From assembly GCF_024594815.1 (NCBI RefSeq), contig NZ_JANJOU010000003.1:248001-312000 (forward strand): a DNA stretch of 64,000 nt. Reading direction: 5' to 3'. The notes below the pieces were generated by a model, which worked only from the letters and a program-made list of their open reading frames with translations, did no database searches and was not told the origin of the DNA. The first letter of the stretch is position 1. The number at the start of each line of letters is the position of its first letter. The position numbers were made by a program, and so were the translations under genes. This document shows, piece after piece, positions 35,710 through 45,285 of this stretch. The stretch comes from Roseomonas populi (GTDB lineage: Bacteria; Pseudomonadota; Alphaproteobacteria; Acetobacterales; Acetobacteraceae).

Positions 35710-38100
35710 ATGCTGTCCCGTAACCTTGAACAGACGCTCCATCGCGCCCTCGGCCTGGCGAGCGAACGCCGCCACGAGTACGCGACCCTCGAGCACCTGC
35801 TGCTGAGCCTCGCCGAGGACACGGACGCGACGACCGTGCTCCGCGCCTGCGGCGTGGACGTGGATAAGCTGAAGCGCGATCTGGCCGAGTTCCTGGACAA
35901 GGACCTGGCCGGGCTGGTGACCGACCGCGGGGGTGACCCGAAGCCGACCGCCGGCTTCCAGCGCGTGGTCCAGCGCGCGGCTATCCATGTCCAGTCCTCC
36001 GGCCGGGACGAGGTGACGGGCGCCAACGTGCTCGTGGCCCTCTTCTCCGAGCGCGAGAGCCATGCCGTCTATTTCCTGCAGCTGCAGGACATGACGCGGC
36101 TGGACGCGGTGAACTTCATCTCCCACGGCATCGCCAAGGCCCCCGGCCGCAGCCAGTCCCGCCCCGTGCAGGGCAATGCGGGCAAGGATGGCGAGGGTGA
36201 GGGCGAGGGCCGCGGCAACGAGGAGCGGCGCGAGGGCGGCCAGAAGCGCGGCGGCGACGCGCTGTCCAACTACTGCGTCAACCTCAACAAGAAGGCTGGC
36301 CAGGGCAAGATCGACCCGCTGATCGGGCGCGCCGAGGAGATCGAGCGCACGATCCAGATCCTCTGCCGCCGGACGAAGAACAACCCGCTCTACGTGGGCG
36401 ACCCGGGCGTGGGCAAGACGGCCATCGCCGAGGGCCTGGCGAAGCGGATCATCGAGGAGGACGTGCCGGAGGTCCTGCTCAAGTCCACCATCTATGCGCT
36501 GGACATGGGCAGCCTGCTGGCCGGCACGCGCTACCGCGGTGACTTCGAGGAGCGGCTGAAGGCCGTGGTGAACGAGCTGGAGCAGCAGCCCGGCGCCATC
36601 CTGTTCATCGACGAGATCCACACGGTCATCGGTGCCGGTGCGACCTCGGGCGGTGCGATGGATGCGTCCAACCTGCTGAAGCCGGCCCTCGCCCAGGGCA
36701 CCCTGCGCTGCATCGGCTCCACCACCTACAAGGAGTACCGGCAGCACTTCGAGAAGGACCGCGCGCTGGTCCGCCGCTTCCAGAAGATTGACGTGAACGA
36801 GCCGTCGGTCGAGGACGCGGTGAAGATCCTGCAGGGGCTGAAGGTCAACTACGAGAAGCACCACAAGGTGAAGTACACGCCGGAGGCTATCCGCGCGGCG
36901 GTGGAGCTCTCCGCGAAGTACATCCATGACCGGAAGCTGCCGGACAAGGCGATCGACGTGATCGACGAGGTCGGTGCCTCCCGCATGCTGGTGCCGGAGA
37001 ACAAGCGCAAGAAGACCGTCACGCTGCAGGACGTGGAGAACATCGTCGCGAAGATCGCGCGGATCCCACCCAAGAGCGTGTCCACCGACGACAAGGAGAC
37101 GCTCAAGAGCCTGGAGCGCGACCTGAAGTCGATGGTCTTCGGCCAGGACCAGGCGATCGAGGCGCTGTCCGCCGCGATCAAGCTGGCCCGGGCCGGGCTG
37201 CGCGATCCGGAGAAGCCGATCGGCAACTACCTCTTCTCCGGCCCCACGGGCGTCGGCAAGACGGAGGTGGCCAAGCAGCTCGCAAAGACGCTCGGCATCG
37301 AGCTGATCCGCTTCGACATGTCCGAGTACATGGAGCGGCACAGCATCAGCCGGCTGATCGGCGCGCCCCCGGGCTATGTGGGCTTCGACCAGGGCGGGTT
37401 GCTGACCGACAGCATCGACCAGCACCCGCACGCCGTGCTCCTGCTCGATGAGATCGAGAAGGCGCACCAGGATCTCTACAACATCCTGTTGCAGGTGATG
37501 GACCACGGGAAGCTGACGGACCACAACGGCAAGACGGTCGATTTCCGCAACGTCATCCTCATCATGACCACCAATGCCGGCGCTGCCGACATGGCGAAGC
37601 CCGCCATCGGCTTCGGCCAGGTGGCCCGGGTGGGCGAGGACACTGAGGCGATCAACCGGATGTTCACGCCGGAGTTCCGCAACCGCCTGGACGCCATCGT
37701 TCCCTTCTCCGGCCTCTCGCAGGAGATCGTGGGCAGCGTGGTCGAGAAGTTCGTGATGCAGCTGGAGGCCCAGCTCGCGGACCGGAACGTGACGATCGAG
37801 CTGTCCTCCGCCGCCAAGGAGTGGCTGGCGGAGAAGGGCTACGACCGGCTCTACGGCGCGCGGCCGCTGGCCCGCGTGATCCAGGAGTACATCAAGAAGC
37901 CGCTGGCCGAGGAGCTGCTCTTCGGCAAGCTGGTGAAGGGTGGCGCGGTGAAGGTGGGGCTAAAGGACGGAGCGCTGAGCTTCGATATCGCCGAGGCGCC
38001 CCCGCCGGCCCTGCCGAAGCCCGAAGAGGGCCATCAGCAGGACGGCGGCGGGAACGATGGCGACGGCGAGGCGGAGCGGGAGCCCGAGGCGGCGGGTTGA
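35710..38100 (+). CDS. clpA: ATP-dependent Clp protease ATP-binding subunit ClpA
   Basis: A 796-residue AAA+ unfoldase that feeds ClpP. Clp-N repeats at about 1-145 are followed by a charged Gly/Glu linker. The first ATPase has Walker A GDPGVGKT at 231-238, and the second has GPTGVGKT at 511-518. [14 protein letters not shown] and the ClpP-binding IGF-type loop (AIGFGQ) near 635 are present. The C-terminus is acidic and low-complexity. It follows clpS by 185 bases, the usual alphaproteobacterial pair. ClpP is not in the window. Confidence 0.96.
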   Translation: MLSRNLEQTLHRALGLASERRHEYATLEHLLLSLAEDTDATTVLRACGVDVDKLKRDLAEFLDKDLAGLVTDRGGDPKPTAGFQRVVQRAAIHVQSSGRDEVTGANVLVALFSERESHAVYFLQLQDMTRLDAVNFISHGIAKAPGRSQSRPVQGNAGKDGEGEGEGRGNEERREGGQKRGGDALSNYCVNLNKKAGQGKIDPLIGRAEEIERTIQILCRRTKNNPLYVGDPGVGKTAIAEGLAKRIIEEDVPEVLLKSTIYALDMGSLLAGTRYRGDFEERLKAVVNELEQQPGAILFIDEIHTVIGAGATSGGAMDASNLLKPALAQGTLRCIGSTTYKEYRQHFEKDRALVRRFQKIDVNEPSVEDAVKILQGLKVNYEKHHKVKYTPEAIRAAVELSAKYIHDRKLPDKAIDVIDEVGASRMLVPENKRKKTVTLQDVENIVAKIARIPPKSVSTDDKETLKSLERDLKSMVFGQDQAIEALSAAIKLARAGLRDPEKPIGNYLFSGPTGVGKTEVAKQLAKTLGIELIRFDMSEYMERHSISRLIGAPPGYVGFDQGGLLTDSIDQHPHAVLLLDEIEKAHQDLYNILLQVMDHGKLTDHNGKTVDFRNVILIMTTNAGAADMAKPAIGFGQVARVGEDTEAINRMFTPEFRNRLDAIVPFSGLSQEIVGSVVEKFVMQLEAQLADRNVTIELSSAAKEWLAEKGYDRLYGARPLARVIQEYIKKPLAEELLFGKLVKGGAVKVGLKDGALSFDIAEAPPPALPKPEEGHQQDGGGNDGDGEAEREPEAAG

Positions 38101-38129
38101 CCGCCGCCCGGGATCACTGAGGAGCAGGT

Positions 38130-38633
38130 ATGGGCGGCGGTCGTCTAGATTTCATTCTCTCGGCCGGTGGGCCCATCCTGATCGGCCTCCTGCTCCTCGG
38201 CGGTCTGGCCCAGTACGTCATGAGGCGCAACGGAGCTCAGAAGGGCGCGGCCCTCGATGAGTTCGGTGGCGGGAATCAGGGAGATGCGGAGGCGGGCGCG
38301 AGCAGCCTGCGCCGCATCCACCCCAACTTCCTGGCGCTGCTGGAAGCGGTGGTGATGCCCCGCATCGCCGCCCATCCCGAATGGGAGAGGCTGGACGGCG
38401 CCTATGGCGTGCCCGGCCAGCAGATTTCCCAGTTCGCCCATGGTGACGCCGTCTATGCCATCAACGGGGAGAGCCGGATGGCGGCACTGGCCGCCGTCTA
38501 TCATTGGCTGATCGAGCACCCGGGTGAGGATGCCCTGATGACCGGGCCTATGCGGAAGGGCGTCGGCCGGCTCGTGATCCGCCCGGAGGTGGGCTGGCCG
38601 AAAGCGGATGACATCCGGCTGGAATCGGTTTGA
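38130..38633 (+). CDS. Hypothetical membrane-anchored protein, 167 aa
   Basis: A 167-residue protein with one N-terminal membrane helix (about 8-30, FILSAGGPILIGLLLLGGLAQYV) and a soluble domain containing IHPNFLALLEAVVMPRIAAHPEW and NGESRMAALAAVYHWLIEHPGE. I do not recognise the family. An AGGAGCAGG ribosome-binding site precedes ATG 38130, 29 bases after clpA, so it may be cotranscribed with clpA. Convergent with the next gene. Confidence 0.75.
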   Translation: MGGGRLDFILSAGGPILIGLLLLGGLAQYVMRRNGAQKGAALDEFGGGNQGDAEAGASSLRRIHPNFLALLEAVVMPRIAAHPEWERLDGAYGVPGQQISQFAHGDAVYAINGESRMAALAAVYHWLIEHPGEDALMTGPMRKGVGRLVIRPEVGWPKADDIRLESV

Positions 38634-38640
38634 GCGGCGT

Positions 38641-39495
38641 TCAGGCCCGATCGGGGGAGAGCCGTGCCAGCCACCCCCGAGTGTCCTCCAGCACCGGCGC
38701 GCCTTCCAGGCCCAGGGTTCTCACCGGGCTCGCCAGGGCCGCGATGATCCCGATATGGCCGACGCCGGGGTAGAGGCAGGTTTCCACGGAAATCCTCTGT
38801 TCTCGGGCAAGCGATGACAGCCGGGTGGCCTGGGCCGGGCGCACGGTCTCGTCGGCCTCCCCCTGCAGGAGCAGGAGCGGCGGGGCGCCGCCGGAAAGCC
38901 GGGTGTCTGCCGGAGCGGCTCGGGCACGGCCGCCCGGTGCGTTGGCGAAGATGCCCCTGGGGTCGTCCTCCGGCCCGAACTCGTAGGGCCCGGCCAGTCC
39001 GATGGCACCGGCCAGCCTCTCCCGCGCGGGGCCGAGCCAGCGGGGATCAAGTGCCAGCGCCAGGGCGATGAAGGCGCCGGCGGAATGCCCCATGAGGATC
39101 ACGGGCCGCCCGCGGCCGGGGCCGGCAAGGATTACCTGCACGGCCGCCGCACCGTCCTCCACGAAGAGGGGCCATCGGGCCTCGGGGAAGAGGCGGTAAT
39201 CCGGCACGGCCACCAGCGCCCCGAGCGACGCGAGTGGGCGCGCGACGAAGCCGTAATCGGCGCGGGAGCCGGAGGTCCAGCCTCCGCCGTAGAAGAACAC
39301 GATCAGCGGGGCGGAGGGGCCCGCGCCCTCGGGCGTGTAGAGGTCGTAGCGGCCCCGCTCTCCCGGAGCATAGGGAATCCCCTGCTGGAGGGCTGCGGCC
39401 CCGGCCGGGGTCAGGCCGTTGGCAAGGTCAAGGGCGGAACAGCCGGCCGCCGGGAGGGCGGCGGCCGCGAGGAGGAGCTGGCGGCGAGGGATCAT
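38641..39495 (-). CDS. Alpha/beta-hydrolase lipoprotein (carboxylesterase, HSL-like)
   Basis: A 284-residue exported hydrolase. Twin arginines in PRRQLLLAAAALPAAGC and a lipobox Cys at residue 19 suggest a Tat-exported lipoprotein. The oxyanion motif is FFYGGGW, the nucleophile Ser is in MGHSAG, the Asp probably in GEADETVRP and the His in PGVGHIGI. This is the hormone-sensitive-lipase/kynurenine-formamidase-like group. Substrate unknown, probably small esters. Confidence 0.85.
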   Translation of the reverse strand: MIPRRQLLLAAAALPAAGCSALDLANGLTPAGAAALQQGIPYAPGERGRYDLYTPEGAGPSAPLIVFFYGGGWTSGSRADYGFVARPLASLGALVAVPDYRLFPEARWPLFVEDGAAAVQVILAGPGRGRPVILMGHSAGAFIALALALDPRWLGPARERLAGAIGLAGPYEFGPEDDPRGIFANAPGGRARAAPADTRLSGGAPPLLLLQGEADETVRPAQATRLSSLAREQRISVETCLYPGVGHIGIIAALASPVRTLGLEGAPVLEDTRGWLARLSPDRA

Positions 39496-39545
39496 CGGGA
39501 GGGCAACGCGGCCAAGCCGGGCCGTGTTGCCTCTCCCCGGCCGGA

Positions 39546-40814
39546 TCAGGGCCGGTTTTCGAGCAGCCGCCGCATGTTGGCGGCATCACCCGCCGAGACG
39601 GCAGGGGCCGCGTTGCCCCAGGCGTTGCGGATGTAGGTCGTCACCGCCGCCACCTGGTCGTCGTTGAGGCGCCAGGCGAAGGCGGGCATGGCGGGCGAGG
39701 TAGGGGCGTGCGGCGTGTAGGCCGCGCGCACGCCCTGCATCACCACGCGCAGCACGCCCTCGCTGCCCTCCTGCTGCACGATCTGGCTGCCGGCGAGGCG
39801 CGGGAACATGTGCGGCACCCCCTGCCCGGTGCCCGTGTGGCAGGCCATGCAGCGGTCCGTGTAAATCGCCTCACCGATCTTCATCCGGTCGTCATCGCCG
39901 GAGACCGGGGTGCGGGCGGCCGCTGGCGTGGCCTCTTGCGAAGGTTCCTTCAGGTACACGGCGATGGCGCGCAGGTCGGCATCCGTCATCAGGCCGGTAG
40001 AGTACTCCACCACTTCCGCCATAGGTCCGGAGGCGGCGCTGCGGGCGTTGCGGCCCGTCTTCAGGTACTCGACGATCTCGTCGACGCTCCAGCTGCCCAG
40101 ACCGAGGCGCTGATCGTTGGTGATGCTGGCGGCGAGCCAGCCTTGCAACGGGCCACCAGCGAAGTGCTGGCTGTTGCGGTCGCCGCCGAGCATGTTCTTC
40201 GGCGTGTGGCAGGCGCCGCAATGGGCAGGGCCTTCCACAATGTAGGCGCCGCGGTTCCACTCGGGCGAGCGGTTCGGATCCGGGCGGAACTCGCCGGGCT
40301 CGAAGAACAGCCCGTTCCAGGCGAGCATGGAGGCGCGGATGTTGAAGGGGAAGGGCAGCGTGTTGCGGTCCACCGGGTTGTGGATCGGCTCCAGCGTGTT
40401 GAGGTAGGCGTAGACCGCGTCCACGTCACGGCGCGTCATCTTCGTGAAGTAGGTGTAGGGGAAGGCCGGGTAGAGCCGCGCGCCGCCGGGGCGGATGCCC
40501 TCGTGCATGGCGCGGTAGAACTCGTCCTCGCTCCAGGTGCCAATGCCCGTCCCGCGGTCCGGCGTGATGTTCGGCGTGGTGATCATGCCGAACGGCGTCT
40601 CGATCGGGCGGCCGCCGACGAAGCCCTGGGCGCCCTCGTGATTTCCGTTCGGGTTCATGTGGCAGGCCACGCAGTCGCCGAGCGTGACGAGGTAGCGACC
40701 GCGCTCGACGGCGTCGTAGTTGTCCGGCGCCGCCTGGGGGGCGGGGCCGAGGGTAAGGGCGGCAAGGCCGGTCGCTGCGGCGAGCAGCGCGGCCTTGGGA
40801 GAGGGCGCGCGCAT
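39546..40814 (-). CDS. Triheme cytochrome c subunit of membrane-bound dehydrogenase
   Basis: A 422-residue periplasmic electron-transfer subunit of the gluconate/sorbitol/alcohol dehydrogenase type. A signal peptide (1-29) is followed by three CxxCH heme motifs at 48-52, 199-203 and 322-326. It passes electrons from the FAD subunit to ubiquinone. Its ATG overlaps the GMC stop by one base (TGATG). The long upstream frame through the GMC gene is not coding. Confidence 0.93.
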   Translation of the reverse strand: MRAPSPKAALLAAATGLAALTLGPAPQAAPDNYDAVERGRYLVTLGDCVACHMNPNGNHEGAQGFVGGRPIETPFGMITTPNITPDRGTGIGTWSEDEFYRAMHEGIRPGGARLYPAFPYTYFTKMTRRDVDAVYAYLNTLEPIHNPVDRNTLPFPFNIRASMLAWNGLFFEPGEFRPDPNRSPEWNRGAYIVEGPAHCGACHTPKNMLGGDRNSQHFAGGPLQGWLAASITNDQRLGLGSWSVDEIVEYLKTGRNARSAASGPMAEVVEYSTGLMTDADLRAIAVYLKEPSQEATPAAARTPVSGDDDRMKIGEAIYTDRCMACHTGTGQGVPHMFPRLAGSQIVQQEGSEGVLRVVMQGVRAAYTPHAPTSPAMPAFAWRLNDDQVAAVTTYIRNAWGNAAPAVSAGDAANMRRLLENRP

Positions 40815-42580
40815 CAGGCCTGCACCAGCGGCTGGCCGGGGTTCTTCAGGTACTGCTTCGTGATGGCGTCCGCCGCGTGATAGGTCAGCGCGCCCACCGT
40901 GCCCGTGGGGTTGTAGCCGGCGTTCTGCGGGAAGGCGGAGGCGCCCATGACGAAGACGTTCGGCATGTCCCAGACCTGCAGGTACTTGTTGACGGCCGAT
41001 GTCCTGGGATTGTCGCCCATGATCGCGCCGCCGGTGTTGTGGGTGGTCTGGTAGGGCACGACGCTCCACGGCCCCTTCTTCGGATTGGAGACGATCTGCT
41101 TCGCGCCCATGGCCCGCATGATCGGTTCCATCTTCGAGGTGACGTAGGCGGACATGCGCTCCTCGTTCGGCTTGAAGTCGAAGGTCATGCGGAGGAGCGG
41201 GCGGCCGAGGCGGTCCTTGTAGGTGGGATCCAGGTCCAGGTAGCAGTCGCGGTAGGACATGTTGCTGCCCTGGCTGCCGATGTTCTGGGTGGTCAGGTAG
41301 TTGTCGCGGGTCGCCTTCTTCCAGGCGCTGCCCCAGCGCGGCGTGCCCGGCGGTATGGGGCGCGCGGAGATAGGGCGGGCGTGGAAGGTGGTGCAGTTGA
41401 TGTTCGCGCCGCCGACGAAGTTCAGCCCGGTGTGGTCGAAATTGTCGCCATTGTACTCGTCGGCCGTGATGCCGAGGGAGCCGGCGCCGGCCCAGGAATT
41501 GAAGAGCTGGTTGTCGAAGAAGCCGTTCACCGCCGAATTGGCCTGGTAGGCGTAGTTCTTGCCGACCACCCCTTCCCCGCTGTTCGGGTCGTAGGGCCTG
41601 CCGATGCCGGAGTAGAGCATCAGCCGCACGTTCCAGAGCTGGTAGGCGGCGAGGATGACGAGGTCGGCGGGCTGCTCCCACTCCTCGCCCGTCTCGTCCA
41701 CGTACACCACGCCGGTGGCGGTCTTGCCGTCCCCGCTCTTGAGCACGCGCACCACCTCGCACTGCACGCGCGCCTCGAAGCCGGGGTGGCGCATCAGCAC
41801 GGGCAGGATCGTCGTCTGCGCGGAGGACTTGGAGTAGTTCGCGCAGCCGAAGCGCTCGCAGAAGCCGCAGTAGGTGCAAGGGCCCTGGGTGACGCCGAGC
41901 GGATTGGTGTAGGCCTGCGACAGGTTGGCCGAGGGCAGCGGGAAGGGCTTGAAGCCCAGCTCCGTCGCCGCCTTGGTGAACATGTTCTGCGCGTGCTGCA
42001 TGCGCAGCGGCGGCGTGGGATAGCCGCGCTGGCGCCAGCCCTCGAAGGGGTTGCCGCCCGGCTGGATCTGGCCGTTCACGTTGCCGGCCGTGCCGGAGAT
42101 GCCGCAGAGGTACTCGAACTTGTCGTAATAGGGCTCAAGCTCGTCGTAGCTGATGCCCCAGTCCTGGATCATGTGGTTCTCGGGGAAGATCCCCTCGCCG
42201 TAGCGCTCCAGGTAGTGGCTGCGGATGTTGAAGTCGCTCGGCAGGAAGCGCCAGGTGTGGCCGTTCCAGTGGATGCCGGCGCCGCCCACGCCGTTGCCGG
42301 GCAGGAAGCTGCCCCAGCGGCGGATCGGCAGGGCCACCTGGTCCATGGTGTTGCGCGCGGTGACGCAATCCTGGCTCGGGCGCACGAAGAGGTCGTTGCG
42401 GATGCCGTAGCGCAGCTCGTCCGGCGCGGTGCCGATGTTGAAGTCGCTGGCGGTGTCGCGCCAGGGGCCGCGTTCCAGCGCCACCACCTGCAACCCGGCC
42501 TGGCAGAGCTCGTGGCCCATGATGGCGCCGGTCCAGCCGAGGCCGACGATCACGGCATCTTTGCGGGGAAGACGGCGCAT
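40814..42580 (-). CDS. GMC-family FAD-dependent dehydrogenase, large subunit
   Basis: A 588-residue catalytic subunit. The Rossmann motif VIVGLGWTGAIMGHEL near residue 10 binds FAD, and the C-terminal NPTGTVGALTYHAADAI carries the family catalytic His region. A cysteine-rich stretch, CTYCGFCERFGC, is typical of membrane-bound gluconate and sorbitol dehydrogenases, where it may bind an iron-sulfur cluster. No own signal peptide is seen, so it probably travels with the Tat-leader small subunit. Substrate could be gluconate, 2-ketogluconate, sorbitol or similar. Confidence 0.93.
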   Translation of the reverse strand: MRRLPRKDAVIVGLGWTGAIMGHELCQAGLQVVALERGPWRDTASDFNIGTAPDELRYGIRNDLFVRPSQDCVTARNTMDQVALPIRRWGSFLPGNGVGGAGIHWNGHTWRFLPSDFNIRSHYLERYGEGIFPENHMIQDWGISYDELEPYYDKFEYLCGISGTAGNVNGQIQPGGNPFEGWRQRGYPTPPLRMQHAQNMFTKAATELGFKPFPLPSANLSQAYTNPLGVTQGPCTYCGFCERFGCANYSKSSAQTTILPVLMRHPGFEARVQCEVVRVLKSGDGKTATGVVYVDETGEEWEQPADLVILAAYQLWNVRLMLYSGIGRPYDPNSGEGVVGKNYAYQANSAVNGFFDNQLFNSWAGAGSLGITADEYNGDNFDHTGLNFVGGANINCTTFHARPISARPIPPGTPRWGSAWKKATRDNYLTTQNIGSQGSNMSYRDCYLDLDPTYKDRLGRPLLRMTFDFKPNEERMSAYVTSKMEPIMRAMGAKQIVSNPKKGPWSVVPYQTTHNTGGAIMGDNPRTSAVNKYLQVWDMPNVFVMGASAFPQNAGYNPTGTVGALTYHAADAITKQYLKNPGQPLVQA

Positions 42581-43326
42581 CAGGTGCGACCTCCGGCCTT
42601 GTTCCACTCGGGTCGGCCAAGAAGGCTCACGGGCGGGCGGTTGTAGCGGGTGTTCAGCTTGTCGAAGACTTCGCGATAGTCGTAGCGCGTGCCTGGGAAA
42701 CCGATGAGTTTCCAGCCCATCATGTCCTTGTTCCCGCCGTAGATCGGATCGGCGAAGAAGCCTTCCATCGTGTTGTTGTGGATCAGGTCGAACAGCGCGC
42801 TGCCGTTGAACTCGGGCGAGTTGGCCTCCCGCTTCTCCATAGAGGTGAGGAGGCGGTCCATCTCTTCGGCGGAGAGCTGGTGCGGCTTGCGGTTGCCGAA
42901 GTTGCGCGCGACATGCGCCGTGAGGCCGGCGAGGCCGCGGCGGTACTGCTCCGCGAAGGTGAGCTGGTTCTGGTAGCCCTGCGTGGGCAGCGGGTTCGCA
43001 GGGAACGGGCCCTGCATGTACATGCCCTCGTTGCGCCCATAGGGACCGGCGAGTTGGCGGTCGATGAAGATGGCGCAGCCCGCCTCCTTGCCGCCCGGGC
43101 CGAGATCGTCGGTGGGGATCAGGCGGTCAACGATCGCCTCGATCGCCGCGCCTTCATCCGCGGTGAAGAACAGCCAGGGTCCTGGCCTCGCCTCGGGCGG
43201 CGGGTACACCTCGTTGCCGAGATAGGGCAGGCCGGTAACGGTGCGGGCGTCCGCGGTGCCGACGAGGCCGAACAGGGCGGTTGTGGCGGCGAGGAGGGTT
43301 CGTCGGGAGAGGCGCTCGTCGGACAT
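42580..43326 (-). CDS. Gluconate 2-dehydrogenase subunit 3 family protein
   Basis: A 248-residue small subunit and first gene of the dehydrogenase operon. A Tat leader (SRRTLLAATTALFGLVGTADA) is expected to carry the bound large subunit across the membrane. The mature part shows the family elements LFFTADEGAAIEAIVDRLIPTDDLGPG, AGCAIFIDRQL and NNTMEGFFADPIYGGNKDMMGW. Overlaps the GMC start by TGATG. Confidence 0.92.
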   Translation of the reverse strand: MSDERLSRRTLLAATTALFGLVGTADARTVTGLPYLGNEVYPPPEARPGPWLFFTADEGAAIEAIVDRLIPTDDLGPGGKEAGCAIFIDRQLAGPYGRNEGMYMQGPFPANPLPTQGYQNQLTFAEQYRRGLAGLTAHVARNFGNRKPHQLSAEEMDRLLTSMEKREANSPEFNGSALFDLIHNNTMEGFFADPIYGGNKDMMGWKLIGFPGTRYDYREVFDKLNTRYNRPPVSLLGRPEWNKAGGRT

Positions 43327-43429
43327 GGCAGAACCCTTCGGCGCGGGGAGTGGCCCGCTTTCACCGCTCCGGGGAACGGAGCGGCCCGAAGGTGCGACGC
43401 CCGGCGGGGTACCTGCATTTCAATCTGTT

Positions 43430-43447
43430 AACCCCTGTAGAGGGGTT
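43430..43447. promoter_or_regulatory. Palindrome upstream of the dehydrogenase operon
   Basis: AACCCCT-GTAG-AGGGGTT, a perfect 7-bp inverted repeat with a four-base loop, lies 104 bases before the dehydrogenase small-subunit start and 62 bases past the ppk2 stop. It could be an operator or a weak ppk2 terminator; no T-run follows. Confidence 0.35.
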
Positions 43448-43508
43448 CCCGCCGGATTCCGAAGTTCCGCCTATCCAAAGGGGTTTCAGTGGATTCACGA
43501 TTGCGTGG

Positions 43509-44393
43509 TCATCTTGCGAGTGCGTCGCGTGCGCGCAGAAGTGCCGTGCGGCCGGCCGAATCGAGTTCCGGGAACTGCAGGTCCAGCGCCTCCATCGCCG
43601 ATGCCACCGCTTCCGCGATCAGGAGACGCGCGAGCCACTTCCGGTCCGCAGGGATGACGAACCAGGGGGCGTGCGGGGCGGCGGTGGCGCGGATCGCCTC
43701 CTCGTAGGCGGCCATGTAGTCGAGGTAGCGGGCGCGGTCGGCCAGGTCGCCGGCCTGGAACTTCCAATTCTTCGCGGGCTCGTCGATGCGGGCCAGCAGG
43801 CGCTGCCGCTGCTCCTCCTGCCCGAGGTGGAGGAAGAACTTCAGGATGAGGGTGCCCTGGCGCGACAGGTAGCGCTCATGCGCCGCGATGTCCTCCAGCC
43901 GCTCCTCCCAGATCTGCGGGCCGACGAGCCGCGCGGGAAGCGATGCGGCCTGGAGGATGGAGGGCTGCACGCGCGGGACCAGCACCTCCTCGTACCAGGA
44001 GCGGTTGTGCACGCCGATGCGGCCGCGGCGGGGCAGCGCCACGTCGTGCCGCCAGAGGAACCCGTGCGAGCGCTCCAGCGTGCTGGGGGCGGAGAAGGAT
44101 TCGACGTGCATGCCTTGCGGGTTCACGCCGGAGAAGACGTGCTTGATGGCGCCGTCCTTCCCGCCCGTGTCGGTGGACTGAAGGATGCAGAGCACGGACC
44201 AGCGCGCATCGGCGTAGAGGCGCTCCTGCTGCTCGGCGATCCGGGCAACGGTGGCTTCCAGCATCGCCTCCCCCTCCTTCTTGCCGAAGCCCAGGCCGCC
44301 ATCGTCGTCCGTGGCGTAGCGGGAAAGGGTGAAGCCCTCGCCCGCCGTCACGCGGCGGGCCTCGGCGAAGGCGTGGACGGGGGATTTGCTCAT
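43509..44393 (-). CDS. Polyphosphate kinase 2 family protein
   Basis: A 294-residue PPK2 protein, which transfers phosphate between polyphosphate and nucleotides. The Walker A-like QSTDTGGKDGAIKHVFSG stands at about 72-89. It is followed by the lid-region HGFLWRHDVALPRRG and Walker B-type HNRSWYEEVLVPRV. Residues near EDIAAHERYLSRQGTLILKFFLH also match. GGGAG lies six bases before ATG 44393; an in-frame ATG is at 44420. Preference for ADP, AMP or GDP cannot be read safely. Confidence 0.92.
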   Translation of the reverse strand: MSKSPVHAFAEARRVTAGEGFTLSRYATDDDGGLGFGKKEGEAMLEATVARIAEQQERLYADARWSVLCILQSTDTGGKDGAIKHVFSGVNPQGMHVESFSAPSTLERSHGFLWRHDVALPRRGRIGVHNRSWYEEVLVPRVQPSILQAASLPARLVGPQIWEERLEDIAAHERYLSRQGTLILKFFLHLGQEEQRQRLLARIDEPAKNWKFQAGDLADRARYLDYMAAYEEAIRATAAPHAPWFVIPADRKWLARLLIAEAVASAMEALDLQFPELDSAGRTALLRARDALAR

Positions 44394-44439
44394 GAGGGAC
44401 TCCCGCGATGCTCGGTCCATGCCCGAACGCGCGAGGGGC

Positions 44440-45285
44440 TCAGGGGATGTCGAGGCGGATGCTGACGGGGCAGTGGTCGGAGAGGCGGCCGCGCCATTCC
44501 GGACCGCGCTCCGCATAAACCATCACGCGCAGGCTGCCCTGGGCCATCCAGCCCCGAGCGGGGCCGCCGAGCAGGATGTGGTCGATGAAGGGGCGCCCAC
44601 CCCAGCAGGGGTTGGAGCGGCCGGCGGTGGCGCGGGTCAGCGGGGCCGCATGCTCCAGGGCGGGAAGGATCGTGGCATCGCGGTCGAAGCGGCGGTTGAA
44701 GTCGCCGGCGACGGCGAAGGCCTGCCCGGCCGCCTGGCGTTCGGCGATCCAGGCGGCCAGCACCGCCGCCTGCCGGGCGATATTCTCGCATTCCCGCCCG
44801 CGGTCGTCCGGCTCCCGGCAGCCGGATTGCAGGTGCAGGGAGAGGACGCGGAGGGAGGAGGCCCCCTCCCCCACCGTGACGTCCGTGCCGCGGCGGAGGG
44901 AGAAGCGGGCATCGGGGTTGAGGTCCAGCCCGGCAAGGTCCGGGTTCTGGCGGGCGGGGAGGCCGCGGCGCACGGCGATGCCGGCGCGCTGCACGTCCCG
45001 CTCATCGGGGAAGAAGAACTGCCAGCGAGCGGGGTCCAGCACGAGGGCGGCGGCCTCGGCTCCGTCCACTTCCTGGATCGCCAGCACGTCGGCCTCCAGC
45101 CGGGCGGCGTAGGCGCGCAGGCGGGCGAGGTCGGCTGGGTCGCGCCGCACCAGGTCGCGCGGCAGGGCGGGGTCGCCGGCCGGGCGCGCGGTGAGCCATT
45201 CCAGGTTCCAGGTGGCGAGCTTCAGCTCCGCCGCGCCGGCGGGAGCGGCGAGGAGCATCAGCAGGAGAAGGGCGCGTGCGATCAC
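44440..45285 (-). CDS. Exported endonuclease/exonuclease/phosphatase (EEP) family protein
   Basis: A 281-residue DNase I-fold hydrolase with a signal peptide (1-18, ARALLLLMLLAAPAGA). Catalytic motifs: TWNLEWL, AIQEVDG with the metal Glu, VAGDFNRRFD with Asp/Asn, and the terminal SDHCPVSI with the Asp-His pair. Being exported, it may hydrolyse extracellular nucleic acids or phosphoesters. GTG 45285 overlaps the binding-protein stop (GTGA), so the two are cotranscribed. Confidence 0.88.
   Translation of the reverse strand: MIARALLLLMLLAAPAGAAELKLATWNLEWLTARPAGDPALPRDLVRRDPADLARLRAYAARLEADVLAIQEVDGAEAAALVLDPARWQFFFPDERDVQRAGIAVRRGLPARQNPDLAGLDLNPDARFSLRRGTDVTVGEGASSLRVLSLHLQSGCREPDDRGRECENIARQAAVLAAWIAERQAAGQAFAVAGDFNRRFDRDATILPALEHAAPLTRATAGRSNPCWGGRPFIDHILLGGPARGWMAQGSLRVMVYAERGPEWRGRLSDHCPVSIRLDIP

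Noticed and set aside
43281-44465. 394-codon plus-strand frame opposite ppk2
   Set aside because: Antisense to a complete PPK2 gene with all motifs; composition is that of a shadow frame.
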